Assembly: GCF_002162135.1 (NCBI RefSeq) | Contig: NZ_CP021382.1 | Location: 3,222,001-3,286,000, forward strand | Source of the DNA: Cellvibrio sp. PSBB006 | GTDB lineage: Bacteria > Pseudomonadota > Gammaproteobacteria > Pseudomonadales > Cellvibrionaceae | Direction: 5' to 3' | Length of the DNA: 64,000 nt | Shown: positions 1 to 9,178 of the stretch, one piece after another | Layout: the number at the start of each line of letters is the position of its first letter | Position numbering within the stretch: the stretch's first letter is position 1 | Position numbers and translations under genes: made by a program | The notes under the pieces: generated by a model | Seen by the model: only the letters and a program-made list of their open reading frames with translations | Told to the model about the DNA's origin: nothing | Databases searched by the model: none

Positions 1-348
1 TAACAACGTCATACCCAGCGCGCCAATCACCAGCGCGAAGAGCGCGGCCTGCATCGGCTCAACACGTCCTTTGGCTACCGGGCGGTTAAAGGTGCGTGCC
101 ATTTTTTTATCGATGTGTCGATCAACCAGATGATTGACTGCCGCAGCTGAACCCGCACATAAAGCAATACCGAGATTACCGATGATCAATACGTCCAGGG
201 GCACCATACCGGGCACAGCGAGAAACATGCCGATCAATGAGGTTAGAATCATCAACATGACGACACGCGGTTTGCACAATTCGTAATAGTCGCGCCAATT
301 GGCGGAAGCGATTGTCTGTGTGGTTTGGCTTTCTGGAACTTTGTTCAT
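1..348 (-). CDS. ctaB: Protoheme IX farnesyltransferase, N-terminal part (runs off the window)
   Basis: Makes heme O by adding a farnesyl group to protoheme IX in the inner membrane; heme O is then used by the heme A synthase next door. Only the first 116 codons are present, from an ATG at 348. The translation carries the UbiA/CtaB signature NHLVDRHIDKKMARTFNRP, with N, D, D and RP in the expected order, and several hydrophobic segments. It follows ctaA by 29 bp on the same strand and closes the visible oxidase operon. The identification is firm; the C-terminal two thirds lie outside. Confidence 0.93.
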   Translation of the reverse strand, partial: MNKVPESQTTQTIASANWRDYYELCKPRVVMLMILTSLIGMFLAVPGMVPLDVLIIGNLGIALCAGSAAAVNHLVDRHIDKKMARTFNRPVAKGRVEPMQAALFALVIGALGMTLL

Positions 349-377
349 TTCACTACCTCTGCTCGCGCAGAATCCGG

Positions 378-1412
378 TTAACAACTTTTGGCGGTAAACA
401 AGCGATGCATCAGCGTAACCATCACCAATAAAAGCAAGGCTCCGACAGCATTATGGGCGACTGCAACGGCCAAGGGCAACGATCCCACAATGTTGCTTAT
501 ACCCAAACTGATTTGTCCGAGTAAGACTAACATTAACAACCAGGCAATGGGTCGAGTGACAAAACTTCCCAGGCGCAGTAATTTCCATGACAGCAGTAAT
601 ACCAGCATCGTCACGACAATCGCGCCCACCCGATGGGTAACATGAATAGCCGTGCGTGCCTCGTTTTCCAGTAATCCGCCAAGATAATTGGGGCCGATAC
701 TTTGCGCAAAATTAAAAGCGTGCTCAAAGTCCATGGCCGGCCACCATTCTCCGTGACATGTCGGTAAATCAGTGCAGGCCAGTGCGGCGTAATTGGAACT
801 GGTCCAACCACCCAAGGCGATCTGGGTAATGACCGCCAGCAAACTCAACAGTGCCAACCACTTTATTCCGGTTAATTGTCGATGCTTGTCGCTGGGTAAT
901 TGCCAGGTAGTGCCGGCGCAGCGCAAGGTGAATAGCCACAACAGGCTGAGCGTCGCGAAGCCGCCCAAGAGATGTGCGGTGACCACTTGTGGCCACAATT
1001 TCAAGGTCACTGTCCACATGCCGAACAAGCCTTGGATGATGACCAAAAACAATAAACCTAAAGCATGCTTGCGTGGGTAGGATTGGTGCGGTGTCTTCAC
1101 CGACCAACGCCAGGTCGAAATCGTAATGCCCAGAATAATCAGGCCGAGAAAACCGGCAAAGTAACGGTGAACCATCTCCGGCCAGGTTTTATCATGCTCT
1201 ACAGGAAATTCCGGAAAACGCGCTTCGGCACGCGCTACTGCATCATCACTTTTCGGCCAGGTCAGATGTCCATAACAACCCGGCCAATCAGGACAGCCAA
1301 GTCCCGCATCGGATAAGCGTGTGAATGCGCCCAAGACGACAACGACACATGCGATGGCAGTGGCGATCAAACCCCAACGGTATGCACTCGATAATGTATT
1401 GTTATGCCACAC
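378..1412 (-). CDS. ctaA: Heme A synthase (COX15/CtaA family)
   Basis: Oxidises heme O to heme A for the aa3-type oxidase. The 344-residue protein is almost entirely hydrophobic, with about eight predicted membrane spans. It has the family's conserved features: GCPDWPGCYG near residue 40, paired heme-ligand histidines (EMVHR, TAHLLGG, HVTHRVGA, AHNAVGA) and a central cysteine pair in ACTDLPTCHG. Length is normal for proteobacterial COX15. It starts 5 bp after the SCO-like gene and is followed by ctaB, the usual gene order of Pseudomonas-type cox clusters. Confidence 0.95.
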   Translation of the reverse strand: MWHNNTLSSAYRWGLIATAIACVVVVLGAFTRLSDAGLGCPDWPGCYGHLTWPKSDDAVARAEARFPEFPVEHDKTWPEMVHRYFAGFLGLIILGITISTWRWSVKTPHQSYPRKHALGLLFLVIIQGLFGMWTVTLKLWPQVVTAHLLGGFATLSLLWLFTLRCAGTTWQLPSDKHRQLTGIKWLALLSLLAVITQIALGGWTSSNYAALACTDLPTCHGEWWPAMDFEHAFNFAQSIGPNYLGGLLENEARTAIHVTHRVGAIVVTMLVLLLSWKLLRLGSFVTRPIAWLLMLVLLGQISLGISNIVGSLPLAVAVAHNAVGALLLLVMVTLMHRLFTAKSC

Positions 1413-1417
1413 CGGAT

Positions 1418-2056
1418 TTACTCCTCATATGAATATTTAAGCATGCGCTTGATATCGTCGAGCAAATCCTTGCCTTGATGTTGGGGGTTGTAGGACATCA
1501 TGATAAAGCCCTCCTGGTCCATCAGAAAATAATGGCCAGCAGAGATGGCTTCTGGAGGTAAATTGGTTTGGGCGAATAGATTTTTAACCGCATCTGCCGA
1601 ACTTTTAACTATCGGCATATGCGGATGTTCAGTGTGAATAAATTCCTCAGTGGCTGCATCAATATGTTGATCAAGCAATAAATACAGGCGCTCCACGCGG
1701 CCGGATTTTTCGGCGAGACGAATGTGCACCTGCCGTGTCAGATAAAGATTTTGTTGACAAAGTTCATTGCACTGCGCGTGCCCCGGAATGATCAAGCGCC
1801 ATCGCGTAGCTTGATCGGCGACATGCCAATTCTTTCCGTCCAGCGTTTGGAGAGACAGGTCGTCAATCTGCTGTGGAGGGTCTATCAATTGACCTTTGTT
1901 GATGGTGCCTTGCGGGACACCAACACCCGTGTAATACACACTGTAGGCAATCACCATGGGCAGAATAACAATCAACATAATTGCCGCTGCCTGTATACGC
2001 CCCCGGCGCTGTTGCTGTTTTTGCTGTTCGGTTAAAGGGGTTACATCACTGCTCAT
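1418..2056 (-). CDS. Membrane-anchored SCO-like (thioredoxin-fold) protein of the cox cluster
   Basis: A 212-residue protein with one N-terminal membrane segment (about residues 25-47) and a periplasmic domain. A CNELC motif suggests a CxxxC copper or redox site like that of SCO1/SenC, but the proline that normally follows is missing (CQQN). It occupies the place of the uncharacterised gene between surf1 and cox15 in pseudomonads. The frame is open further upstream, but the ATG at 2056 has AAGG just before it and sits 14 bp after the surf1 stop, whereas the longer form would overlap surf1. A role in CuA assembly or redox control is inferred. Confidence 0.8.
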   Translation of the reverse strand: MSSDVTPLTEQQKQQQRRGRIQAAAIMLIVILPMVIAYSVYYTGVGVPQGTINKGQLIDPPQQIDDLSLQTLDGKNWHVADQATRWRLIIPGHAQCNELCQQNLYLTRQVHIRLAEKSGRVERLYLLLDQHIDAATEEFIHTEHPHMPIVKSSADAVKNLFAQTNLPPEAISAGHYFLMDQEGFIMMSYNPQHQGKDLLDDIKRMLKYSYEE

Positions 2057-2070
2057 AAAAAGCCTTTTTA

Positions 2071-2832
2071 TTACCTGTTTTTCTGTCGGCGACTGCGCCA
2101 ATATTCCACCAGATTAGAATTGGCGAATACAAACCAGATGACCAATGCAAACGCCATGGCAAACCATTGGAATGCATAGCCAATATGTTTTTCCGGTGTC
2201 ATGTTGACAGCTTGCCACCCGGTCACAAACGCACCTGGACTACCTTCATCCAAACGCACGTAGCGCGGTAAAAGATCTTTCTGCAATTGTGCGTTCATGT
2301 CTTCCACATCGATGGCCATTATTATCCTCGGCCAGTCGCTGCGCTCACTATGCGCATCCAATAAAGGATGCTTCACCACCGAAACCAATTCAGCAAACAG
2401 GGTTACCTGCCCCGGAACATCTTCAATTACCGGCAATTGCGCACGCGTATCGCCCGCTGCTAACCAGCCACGATTCACCAACAAGCGCTGGCCTCCCGTT
2501 AATACAAATGGCGTAATGACCTCAAAGCCAACCTTGCCGTGACGTTGTTTATTGTCCAGCAACCATGTATGGTCATTGTCAAAGTATCCCTGCACCATAA
2601 CGCGTTGATAGTCGGGCAAGTCACTGATATTTTCCATTGTCAGCGTTACCGGTGGCTGCGCATGCAGCTGTGCGTAGCGGGTTTCCAGCTCGTGTTTTTC
2701 CGCCGCCCGGTGCCACTGCCAAATACCCAGACTGCATAAAATTGGCAGGGCTATTAACGTAAACAGGGTGATATTGCGATTGAAGGTCACAACGAAACGC
2801 GGTTGATGTGCGGATTTATCGACAGAGTTCAC
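2071..2832 (-). CDS. SURF1 family cytochrome oxidase assembly protein
   Basis: A 253-residue inner-membrane protein with the SURF1 plan: one membrane span near residues 20-42, a periplasmic beta-rich domain, and a second span near residues 220-240. Family motifs include GIWQWHRAAEKHE near the first span, LLDNKQRHGKVGFEVITPF, VNRGWLAAG and the terminal HIGYAFQWFAMA. SURF1 helps insert heme A into subunit I. It lies between coxC and the SCO-like gene on the same strand. Confidence 0.93.
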   Translation of the reverse strand: MNSVDKSAHQPRFVVTFNRNITLFTLIALPILCSLGIWQWHRAAEKHELETRYAQLHAQPPVTLTMENISDLPDYQRVMVQGYFDNDHTWLLDNKQRHGKVGFEVITPFVLTGGQRLLVNRGWLAAGDTRAQLPVIEDVPGQVTLFAELVSVVKHPLLDAHSERSDWPRIIMAIDVEDMNAQLQKDLLPRYVRLDEGSPGAFVTGWQAVNMTPEKHIGYAFQWFAMAFALVIWFVFANSNLVEYWRSRRQKNR

Positions 2833-2893
2833 GTGTACCTCAATCTCGCCTTCGCTTACATCACAATTTTTTACTGATTACACGGAAACTGCT

Positions 2894-3118
2894 ATGTGGT
2901 TGAAAATAATTATTCTGGTGTTGTTTGTGGGTATCCTGATCAGTCTCAGCAGCGCGTTGGGATTTTTGTTGAAAGATGCCAACGTTCCTCAATCGAAAAG
3001 AACCTTATATGCCTTGGGTATTCGCATCACCCTGGCGGTACTGATGATGCTGTGTATTTTCTACGGATTTTATAGCGGCATATTACACAGCCAGGCACCT
3101 TGGGATCACCGTATTTGA
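2894..3118 (+). CDS. Twin-transmembrane DUF2909 protein
   Basis: A 74-residue protein made of two hydrophobic helices (about residues 3-26 and 42-66) joined by a short polar stretch, matching the DUF2909 small twin-span proteins found between subunit III and surf1 in gammaproteobacterial cox clusters. It is the only plus-strand gene in this cluster, convergent with coxC and divergent from surf1. Its function is unknown; the constant location suggests a link to oxidase assembly or stability. Confidence 0.82.
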   Translation: MWLKIIILVLFVGILISLSSALGFLLKDANVPQSKRTLYALGIRITLAVLMMLCIFYGFYSGILHSQAPWDHRI

Positions 3119-3160
3119 ATTTCAGGCAACTGCCATTCGGCAGCTGCCTGAAAATAACCA

Positions 3161-4081
3161 TCAACCAAAGATATAAACCGCGATAAACAAGCCGACCCAC
3201 ACCACATCGACAAAGTGCCAGTACCAACTGGCGGCTTCAAAACCAAAATTATCATGCGGTTTGAAATGGCCTTTGAGCACCGAACGCAGCAACATCACCA
3301 ACAGCATAAACGTACCGAGGGTCACGTGTGCACCGTGGAAACCGGTCAACATAAAGAAGGTTGTACCATAGATACCGGATTCGAGAGTAAGACCCAGTTC
3401 GGTATAAGCATGGTGGTATTCCCACACCTGTAACACCAGGAAGATCATCCCTAGCAGCACGGTCAAACCGAGCCAGGCATTAAACGCTTGGCGTTTGTCA
3501 TTCTTGATGGCACTGTGGGCAAAATGAACAGTGACACTCGAACTAAGCAGGATCACCGTGTTCCAGAAGGGCAACCAACTGAACATAGCGACCAGACCAG
3601 GAAAGCTCATGTTTTCTTTTGGCCCCAGCATGGTGGCTTTATCGCCATTCACCGCCATGTCCGGCGTAGTCATCAGCGGCCATTCCGCTTCAAAACCTTT
3701 CCATAAAAATTCATTGGTTGCCGCTGCATCGCCCTCACCGCTTAACCAGGGTAATGCCATGGTGCGCACATAAAACAATGCACCGAAGAATGCCGCAAAA
3801 AACATCACTTCACTGAAGATAAACCAGCCCATGCCCCATACGTATGAACGCTTGAGTTGCGGGCCGTTAAGACCAGCCATGTTCTCGCTGATTACCGTGG
3901 AAAACCAGCTCCATAACACAAAAGCAAATACCAGCCCGCCCGCGAAAAATATCATCGGGCCGTTGCTGTTGCCGTTGATCCAGTTAGCGGCACCAAATAC
4001 TGTCAGGAACAGGCCGAAGCTGGCCCAGATCGGCAGCTTGCTCTGTTCGGGTACATAATAACTTCCTTCATGCGTTGCCAT
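3161..4081 (-). CDS. coxC: Cytochrome c oxidase subunit III
   Basis: Core membrane subunit of the aa3/caa3 oxidase, 306 residues with about seven spans. Conserved stretches include YVWGMGWFIFSEVMFFAAFF, FWNTVILLSSSVTVHFAHSA and GFHGAHVTLGTFML, ending in WYWHFVDVVWVGLFIAVYI, all hallmarks of subunit III. An extended loop after the third span is common in pseudomonad versions. It follows cox11 on the minus strand. Confidence 0.97.
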   Translation of the reverse strand: MATHEGSYYVPEQSKLPIWASFGLFLTVFGAANWINGNSNGPMIFFAGGLVFAFVLWSWFSTVISENMAGLNGPQLKRSYVWGMGWFIFSEVMFFAAFFGALFYVRTMALPWLSGEGDAAATNEFLWKGFEAEWPLMTTPDMAVNGDKATMLGPKENMSFPGLVAMFSWLPFWNTVILLSSSVTVHFAHSAIKNDKRQAFNAWLGLTVLLGMIFLVLQVWEYHHAYTELGLTLESGIYGTTFFMLTGFHGAHVTLGTFMLLVMLLRSVLKGHFKPHDNFGFEAASWYWHFVDVVWVGLFIAVYIFG

Positions 4082-4160
4082 TTTTTCTCTCCGCGTTCGT
4101 TATGGTTTTGCGGTTAAACGTCCAATTTAATTTGTTACTTTCTTTAATTCGTCGCTTTCT

Positions 4161-4733
4161 TTAGTTTGCTACTTTCGCAACCTTGTCGTCGGCATAGCGT
4201 TCAGTTACATCGAATAAGGTGTAAGACAAGGTGATGGTGTGGATATGTTCAGGAATATCCTGATCGACAATAAAGTACATCGGCAATTCAGCACTTTCGC
4301 CCGCCTTTAATGGCTGCTGTTCAAAACAAAAACATTCTGTTTTGTGAAAATACGTGGCAGCTTTAAAAGGAACCAGGCTGGGAATTGCCTGACCGATCAT
4401 GTCTTTATCCGTGCGATTGTTCGCGAAGTAATTAATTCGCGTTTGGGCACCCGGATGAACCTTCACCGTACGCACCTCGGGCGAAAACTCCCATGGCATA
4501 CCTTCGTTGTTAGTCGCTACGAATTGCACAGTGATGGTTCGACTGGTATCCACCTCCGCTGATACAGCCTGGTAAGGGCCGCCGGTTTTACCATTGAGTC
4601 CCGTGATTTCACAGAACACATCGTAAATCGGCGGCATAACCCAGATAGCGAAAGCAAACATACCAATTCCCAGTACGCCCAGCTTCAGGCAGAGCGCATG
4701 GATGGGATTATTTGGCAGCAGCCCCTTCATCAC
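4161..4733 (-). CDS. cox11: Cytochrome c oxidase assembly protein CtaG/Cox11
   Basis: Copper chaperone that delivers CuB to subunit I. The 190-residue protein has one N-terminal membrane anchor (about residues 15-36), C41 just after it, and the copper-binding CFCFEQQPL motif with C134 and C136. YFHKTECFCF and PMYFIVD are typical of the family. It starts 9 bp after the coxA stop, so it is probably translated from the same message as subunits I and III. Confidence 0.96.
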   Translation of the reverse strand: MMKGLLPNNPIHALCLKLGVLGIGMFAFAIWVMPPIYDVFCEITGLNGKTGGPYQAVSAEVDTSRTITVQFVATNNEGMPWEFSPEVRTVKVHPGAQTRINYFANNRTDKDMIGQAIPSLVPFKAATYFHKTECFCFEQQPLKAGESAELPMYFIVDQDIPEHIHTITLSYTLFDVTERYADDKVAKVAN

Positions 4734-4742
4734 GAAACCCCG

Positions 4743-6293
4743 TTACTTCACTTCCGGTGGTGTACTGAATGTGTGGTAAGGCGCCGGCGACGGCACGGTC
4801 CACTCCAGACCTTCCGGGTCGTCCCACACTTTGTCCGTGGCTTTTTTGCCGCTGACAATGGTGGACACAACGATGTAGAGGAACAAGACCTGCGCACCGC
4901 CAAACAGGAAGGCGCCAACCGAGGAAATCATATTCCAGTCAGCAAACATCATGTGATAGTCCGGGATACGGCGAGGCATACCGGCCAAGCCGGAGAAGTG
5001 CATGGGGAAGAAGGTCAGGTTCAGGCCGATAAACGCGAGCCAGAAATGGGTTTTACCCATGACTTCGCTGTACATCTTGCCGCTCCACTTGGGCAACCAG
5101 TAATACACTGCCGCCGTGATCGAGAAGATGGCGCCAGGTACCAGTACATAGTGGAAGTGCGCCACGACAAAGTAGGTATCGTGGTACTGGAAGTCCGCCG
5201 GTGCGATGGCGAGCATCAAGCCGGAGAAACCGCCGATGGTGAACAGAATCACGAAGGCGATGGAGAACAACATAGGGGTTTCAAAGGTCATGGAGCCCTT
5301 GAACATGGTCGCCACCCAGTTAAATACCTTCACCCCGGTCGGGACCGCAATAAGCATCGTGGCGTACATGAAGAAGAGTTCGCCTGCCAATGGCATACCA
5401 GCGGTAAACATATGGTGCGCCCATACAATAAAGCTGAGGAACGCGATGGATGCCGTGGCATATACCATCGAGGCGTAACCAAACAACGGCTTGCGCGCAA
5501 AGGTCGGGATGATCGCGCTGACGATACCAAACGCCGGCAGGATCATGATGTACACCTCGGGGTGACCGAAGAACCAGAAGATATGCTGGAAGAGCACCGG
5601 ATCACCGCCACCGGCCGCATTAAAAAAGCTGGTACCGAAGTGGATGTCCATCAACATCATGGTAACCACACCCGCCAACACCGGCATCACCGCAATCAGC
5701 AGATAGGCGGTAATCAACCAGGTCCACACGAACAATGGCATCTTCATCAGGGTCATGCCTGGTGCGCGCATGTTGAGGATGGTGGCGATGATGTTGATCG
5801 CACCCATGATCGAGCTGGCGCCCATGATATGCACAGCGAAGATGAAGAATGTCACGCTCGGCGGCGCATAAGTCGTGGAGAGCGGAGCGTAGAACGTCCA
5901 ACCAAAGTTGGGGGCGCCGCCTTCCATAAACAGCGTGGAGGTCAGCATCGCGAAGGCGAAGGGCAGAATCCAGAAGCTCCAGTTGTTCATGCGCGGCAGT
6001 GCCATATCCGGCGCACCGATCATCATCGGCACCATCCAGTTAGCCAAACCAACGAATGCCGGCATAACCGCACCGAAGACCATCACCAGACCGTGCATGG
6101 TGGTCATCTGATTGAAGAAGTTGGGATCAACGATTTGTAATCCGGGCTGGAACAATTCCGCGCGGATGACCAGGGCGAAGACGCCGCCCAGCAGAAACAT
6201 GGCAAAGCTGAACCAGAGGTACATGCTGCCGATGTCTTTGTGATTGGTGGTGTATAACCAACGGGTTATACCCTTAGCAGGACCGTGTGCCAT
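4743..6293 (-). CDS. coxA: Cytochrome c oxidase subunit I
   Basis: Catalytic heme-copper subunit, 516 residues, 12 predicted spans. Ligands are visible: H67 in MTTMHGL (heme a), H244 and Y248 in FFGHPEVYIMILPAFG (CuB and the cross-linked tyrosine), H293-H294 in VWAHHMFTAGM (CuB), and H379/H381 in VVAHFHYVL (heme a3 and heme a). It lies 10 bp after coxB. The antisense strand carries a long open frame that is only a shadow of this gene. Confidence 0.98.
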   Translation of the reverse strand: MAHGPAKGITRWLYTTNHKDIGSMYLWFSFAMFLLGGVFALVIRAELFQPGLQIVDPNFFNQMTTMHGLVMVFGAVMPAFVGLANWMVPMMIGAPDMALPRMNNWSFWILPFAFAMLTSTLFMEGGAPNFGWTFYAPLSTTYAPPSVTFFIFAVHIMGASSIMGAINIIATILNMRAPGMTLMKMPLFVWTWLITAYLLIAVMPVLAGVVTMMLMDIHFGTSFFNAAGGGDPVLFQHIFWFFGHPEVYIMILPAFGIVSAIIPTFARKPLFGYASMVYATASIAFLSFIVWAHHMFTAGMPLAGELFFMYATMLIAVPTGVKVFNWVATMFKGSMTFETPMLFSIAFVILFTIGGFSGLMLAIAPADFQYHDTYFVVAHFHYVLVPGAIFSITAAVYYWLPKWSGKMYSEVMGKTHFWLAFIGLNLTFFPMHFSGLAGMPRRIPDYHMMFADWNMISSVGAFLFGGAQVLFLYIVVSTIVSGKKATDKVWDDPEGLEWTVPSPAPYHTFSTPPEVK

Positions 6294-6303
6294 AACCTAG
6301 CTC

Positions 6304-7449
6304 CTAATTGCCTTGTTTATGGTTATAGATGTCAATTGGCTGGGTCATATCGCCCATGTTGTTACCCCAGGCATTACGCTCATAGGTCACAACGGCGGCG
6401 ATATCCACTTCACTCAACTGCTCACCAAACGCCTGCATGGCGGTGCCTTTCACACCATTCACAACCACATCGATATGTTGGCCGATGGGACCTACGGCAA
6501 CTCCTACGCCTTTCAGGCTGGGGAATGTACCGGGAATACCTTCACCGTTAGCCTGGTGACAAGCGGCGCAGGAGCGGTTGTAGACTTCTTCACCACGCGC
6601 GTAGAGCTCATCAAAGGTAAACGTCTTGGAGGTCAGTTCGCGAACAGCCGCGGCAGCAGCCTGTTTTTCCTGTAGCCAGGCGCGATAGTCTTCTTCTGTT
6701 TTGGCTTCCACCACGATGGGCATAAAGCCGTGGTCACGACCACACAGCTCAGCGCACTGACCGCGGTAGGTACCAGGCTCAGTAATCACGGCCCATGACT
6801 CTTTGATAAAACCGGGAATTGCATCCTTCTTGACACCCAGAGCGGGCACCCACCAGGCGTGAATCACGTCGTTGGCGGTAATCAGGAAGCGGATCTTTTT
6901 ATTGATGGGCACAACCAGCGGCTCATCGACCTCCAGCAGATAATGCGGGCCTTTGGGCGCCAGGCCTTCGATCTGCTCGCGCGGTGTGCTCAGACTACTG
7001 AAGAAGCTGAGATCTTCCTCAACATAATCGTACTTCCACCGCCATTGGTAGCCGGTGATCAATACATCCATATCTGCCTCAGAGGCATCGTAGAGATTAA
7101 TCAGGCTTTTGGTGGCCGGCATGGCCATGAGGATCAGGATAGCCACCGGGATGACGGTCCAGAGGATTTCCAATGCAGTACTTTCGTGAAAGTGTGCCGG
7201 CTTAACGCCGCGCGACTTGCGGTGGACAATCATGCTGAAAAACATGACACCAAACACCACAACACCAATACCGACACACCACCAGAACATCTCCATATGG
7301 AGACCATGGATGTCCTGACTGACAGGCGTAACCCCTTCAGTCATATTGTATTTCCACCGCTCTACCTCTTCTGCCAGTGACTGGTAACTGCTGACCAGCA
7401 AGGCAGGGGCAAGCAGCCAAGGGCTTCGCCCGTGTGCTCTATTCAACAT
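6304..7449 (-). CDS. coxB: Cytochrome c oxidase subunit II with fused cytochrome c domain (caa3 type)
   Basis: Receives electrons for the oxidase. The 381-residue protein has an N-terminal signal or anchor, two membrane helices (about residues 53-76 and 92-115), a cupredoxin domain with the CuA ligands H197, C232, C236, H240 and M243 (QCAELCGRDHGFMP), then a C-terminal cytochrome c domain with CAACH at 294-298. The fused heme domain makes this a caa3-type enzyme. It is the first gene of the operon; GGAG lies 10 bases before the start. Confidence 0.97.
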   Translation of the reverse strand: MLNRAHGRSPWLLAPALLVSSYQSLAEEVERWKYNMTEGVTPVSQDIHGLHMEMFWWCVGIGVVVFGVMFFSMIVHRKSRGVKPAHFHESTALEILWTVIPVAILILMAMPATKSLINLYDASEADMDVLITGYQWRWKYDYVEEDLSFFSSLSTPREQIEGLAPKGPHYLLEVDEPLVVPINKKIRFLITANDVIHAWWVPALGVKKDAIPGFIKESWAVITEPGTYRGQCAELCGRDHGFMPIVVEAKTEEDYRAWLQEKQAAAAAVRELTSKTFTFDELYARGEEVYNRSCAACHQANGEGIPGTFPSLKGVGVAVGPIGQHIDVVVNGVKGTAMQAFGEQLSEVDIAAVVTYERNAWGNNMGDMTQPIDIYNHKQGN

Positions 7450-8189
7450 CGCCCATCTTCTCCGTGTAGCTAATTATGCTTATTTTCTAACTACTGCAGG
7501 ACACCTTGAGGGAGTGCCCCAGGCTACATCTTCGCTGAACCACCTGGCGGCGATACCCCTTACCACCTCAACGAAAGCCAGATTCACAATTTCTCTCTAC
7601 TCTGCTAACAGGAAGACTACGCTTACCGCTTTACAGGGAAGCTATTCAGGAACTAAGCGGGGCAAGCCGAGCGAAAGTAGAGCGAACGCGGAGTTTACAC
7701 GCAGTAAAAACCTTGTTGAATCATTATTTCACGCTGCACTACCTGGCGCGACAAGATCCTGAACAAGTCCCGGGGTGTTTACAACACCCTTCGTGAGTAC
7801 AGATCATTGCATGCGACGAATTGTCGCATAAAGAGGCGACAGTAATTCCATATAGAAATTAAAAAGTCAATCGCTTTGTGGTTTTTGTGGTTAATTTCCC
7901 CTGGTTTTTCACATGAAGTAGCACAGGTGAGAATCCATGCGCCCCGCTTCGTTACTACGGACGACAACAGGCCTCTTGCTCCCCCAAGGGATGAGGCGGA
8001 CAGTTTTCAGACAGGGATTGCATGCTTCACAGCACTTTTTTTTATTTTTATAAGAAGACGGTATTAAGACTCACTTGCGATTACAGCCTTTTGGTTTACT
8101 TTTAATGTTGCGTTCGACGGCATTCTTCGACAAAGAATCGACACTGCTGTCACAGCCAATCCAGACAGAATCGCAAGATTCGGAAAACC
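7450..8189. promoter_or_regulatory. Long divergent intergenic region upstream of the cox operon
   Basis: No convincing gene is seen in these 740 bases between coxB (minus) and the 8190 gene (plus). It should hold both promoters and a long cox leader. Short inverted repeats are visible: TGCGAC-GAATT-GTCGCA near 7810 and GGTGTT-TAC-AACACC near 7775. They could be operators or leader hairpins; I cannot assign a regulator. Confidence 0.4.
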
Positions 8190-8858
8190 ATGAGTATCAA
8201 CCCTGTGAGTCAAATTCGCGACTTTATCACCCACGCCAGAGAACATGACAAGGAAAGCGCGCAACTTCTGAGCTTGCTTGAGAAACGCGCCCACTACCTC
8301 CACGAGGCCATCAAATTACCTGATGACCACGCTGCGGATTTACTCGCAGATTTTGTCGTGCGTTATATTGAACAAGTGCCCAATTTTATTGAGGCTATTA
8401 CCAGCATTGCACAGGAAGCCGGTATCTATGACGGTGTCAGCCCGCTGCTTAATATTGCCTGCGATTATTTTTTATCGCCGCCGGATATTGTGAATGGCCA
8501 CAGCCATCTGGAGACCTTGCTGGATGAAGCTTATCTGGCGCACCGGTTGCTGGAAGAAGTGAACGATCGTTTTATCGGTTACTGCGGGATTCCACTTGCG
8601 CCCATGGATATGACCCGTGCCAATATCATTGCTCATGAATTAATTGGCGAGCCCTTTGCCAATGAGCTGGACCAAGCCGTGTTGTTTTCCGCTGAATTGT
8701 TACTGAATGAATACGGTTTCTCCGGCGAAAATTTCCAACATTATATTGATTCACATAAAGCCCGCGGCTGGTCCGAGGAATTGGAGCGCTGGCCTTGTCT
8801 GACTGATGACCTGGCGATTGCAGTAGAATTTGGCGAGAAGCCGGATAAATTGCATTAG
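8190..8858 (+). CDS. Conserved hypothetical protein, predicted cytoplasmic and helical
   Basis: A 222-residue acidic, mostly helical protein without signal peptide or membrane span. I do not recognise a domain. It reads well as a real gene: even composition, a weak GGAAA ribosome site just before the ATG, and a strong terminator after the stop. It is monocistronic and divergent from the oxidase operon. Stretches such as HLETLLDEAYLAHRLLEEVN look like conserved core helices. Function unknown. Confidence 0.75.
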   Translation: MSINPVSQIRDFITHAREHDKESAQLLSLLEKRAHYLHEAIKLPDDHAADLLADFVVRYIEQVPNFIEAITSIAQEAGIYDGVSPLLNIACDYFLSPPDIVNGHSHLETLLDEAYLAHRLLEEVNDRFIGYCGIPLAPMDMTRANIIAHELIGEPFANELDQAVLFSAELLLNEYGFSGENFQHYIDSHKARGWSEELERWPCLTDDLAIAVEFGEKPDKLH

Positions 8859-8881
8859 CAGACCCTGCTTAAAATTCCTGA

Positions 8882-8912
8882 AAAAAGCCCGCGACATTTG
8901 AGCGGGCTTTTT
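8882..8912. terminator. Bidirectional rho-independent terminator
   Basis: Perfect stem AAAAAGCCCGC / GCGGGCTTTTT with a 9-base loop. The A-run on one side and T-run on the other let it work in both directions, between two convergent genes. Confidence 0.93.
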
Positions 8913-8938
8913 ACATGAACTTACATGGACACATCATA

Positions 8939-9178
8939 TTATTTGGGCGAAAGAATTTTCACGACTTGCACTTGTTCCTGCTTTTCTTCCTCCGTTGTAT
9001 TCACTCGTGTGGGCAACTCTTTAGTCTTACCGGGAAAGCGCATTTCATCCTTATAACCACAACTCACGCATTCGCGGTAATCCTTGCCATCCTCACTGTA
9101 GACCACCAGTTTATCCATTGCCGAGCAACGCGGGCACACCGCGCCGGCAACAAAACGACGTTTTTGACTGTAGGCCAT
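8939..9178 (-). CDS. yheV: YheV family zinc-ribbon protein
   Basis: A 79-residue protein with two CxxC pairs (CPRCS near residue 15 and CVSCG near residue 37), a small zinc ribbon matching the YheV family of gammaproteobacteria. Its ATG overlaps the oligopeptidase A stop by one base (TAATG), so it is translationally coupled to that gene. The biochemical role is unknown. Confidence 0.9.
   Translation of the reverse strand: MAYSQKRRFVAGAVCPRCSAMDKLVVYSEDGKDYRECVSCGYKDEMRFPGKTKELPTRVNTTEEEKQEQVQVVKILSPK

Noticed and set aside
4698..6140. 480-codon open frame on the plus strand opposite coxA
   Set aside because: A shadow of the subunit I gene; its translation is rich in His, Arg and Gly with no fold, and coxA has all its catalytic residues.
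7514..7762. 82-codon frame upstream of the cox operon
   Set aside because: No ribosome site, no recognisable domain, and poor codon use; more likely part of the regulatory region.
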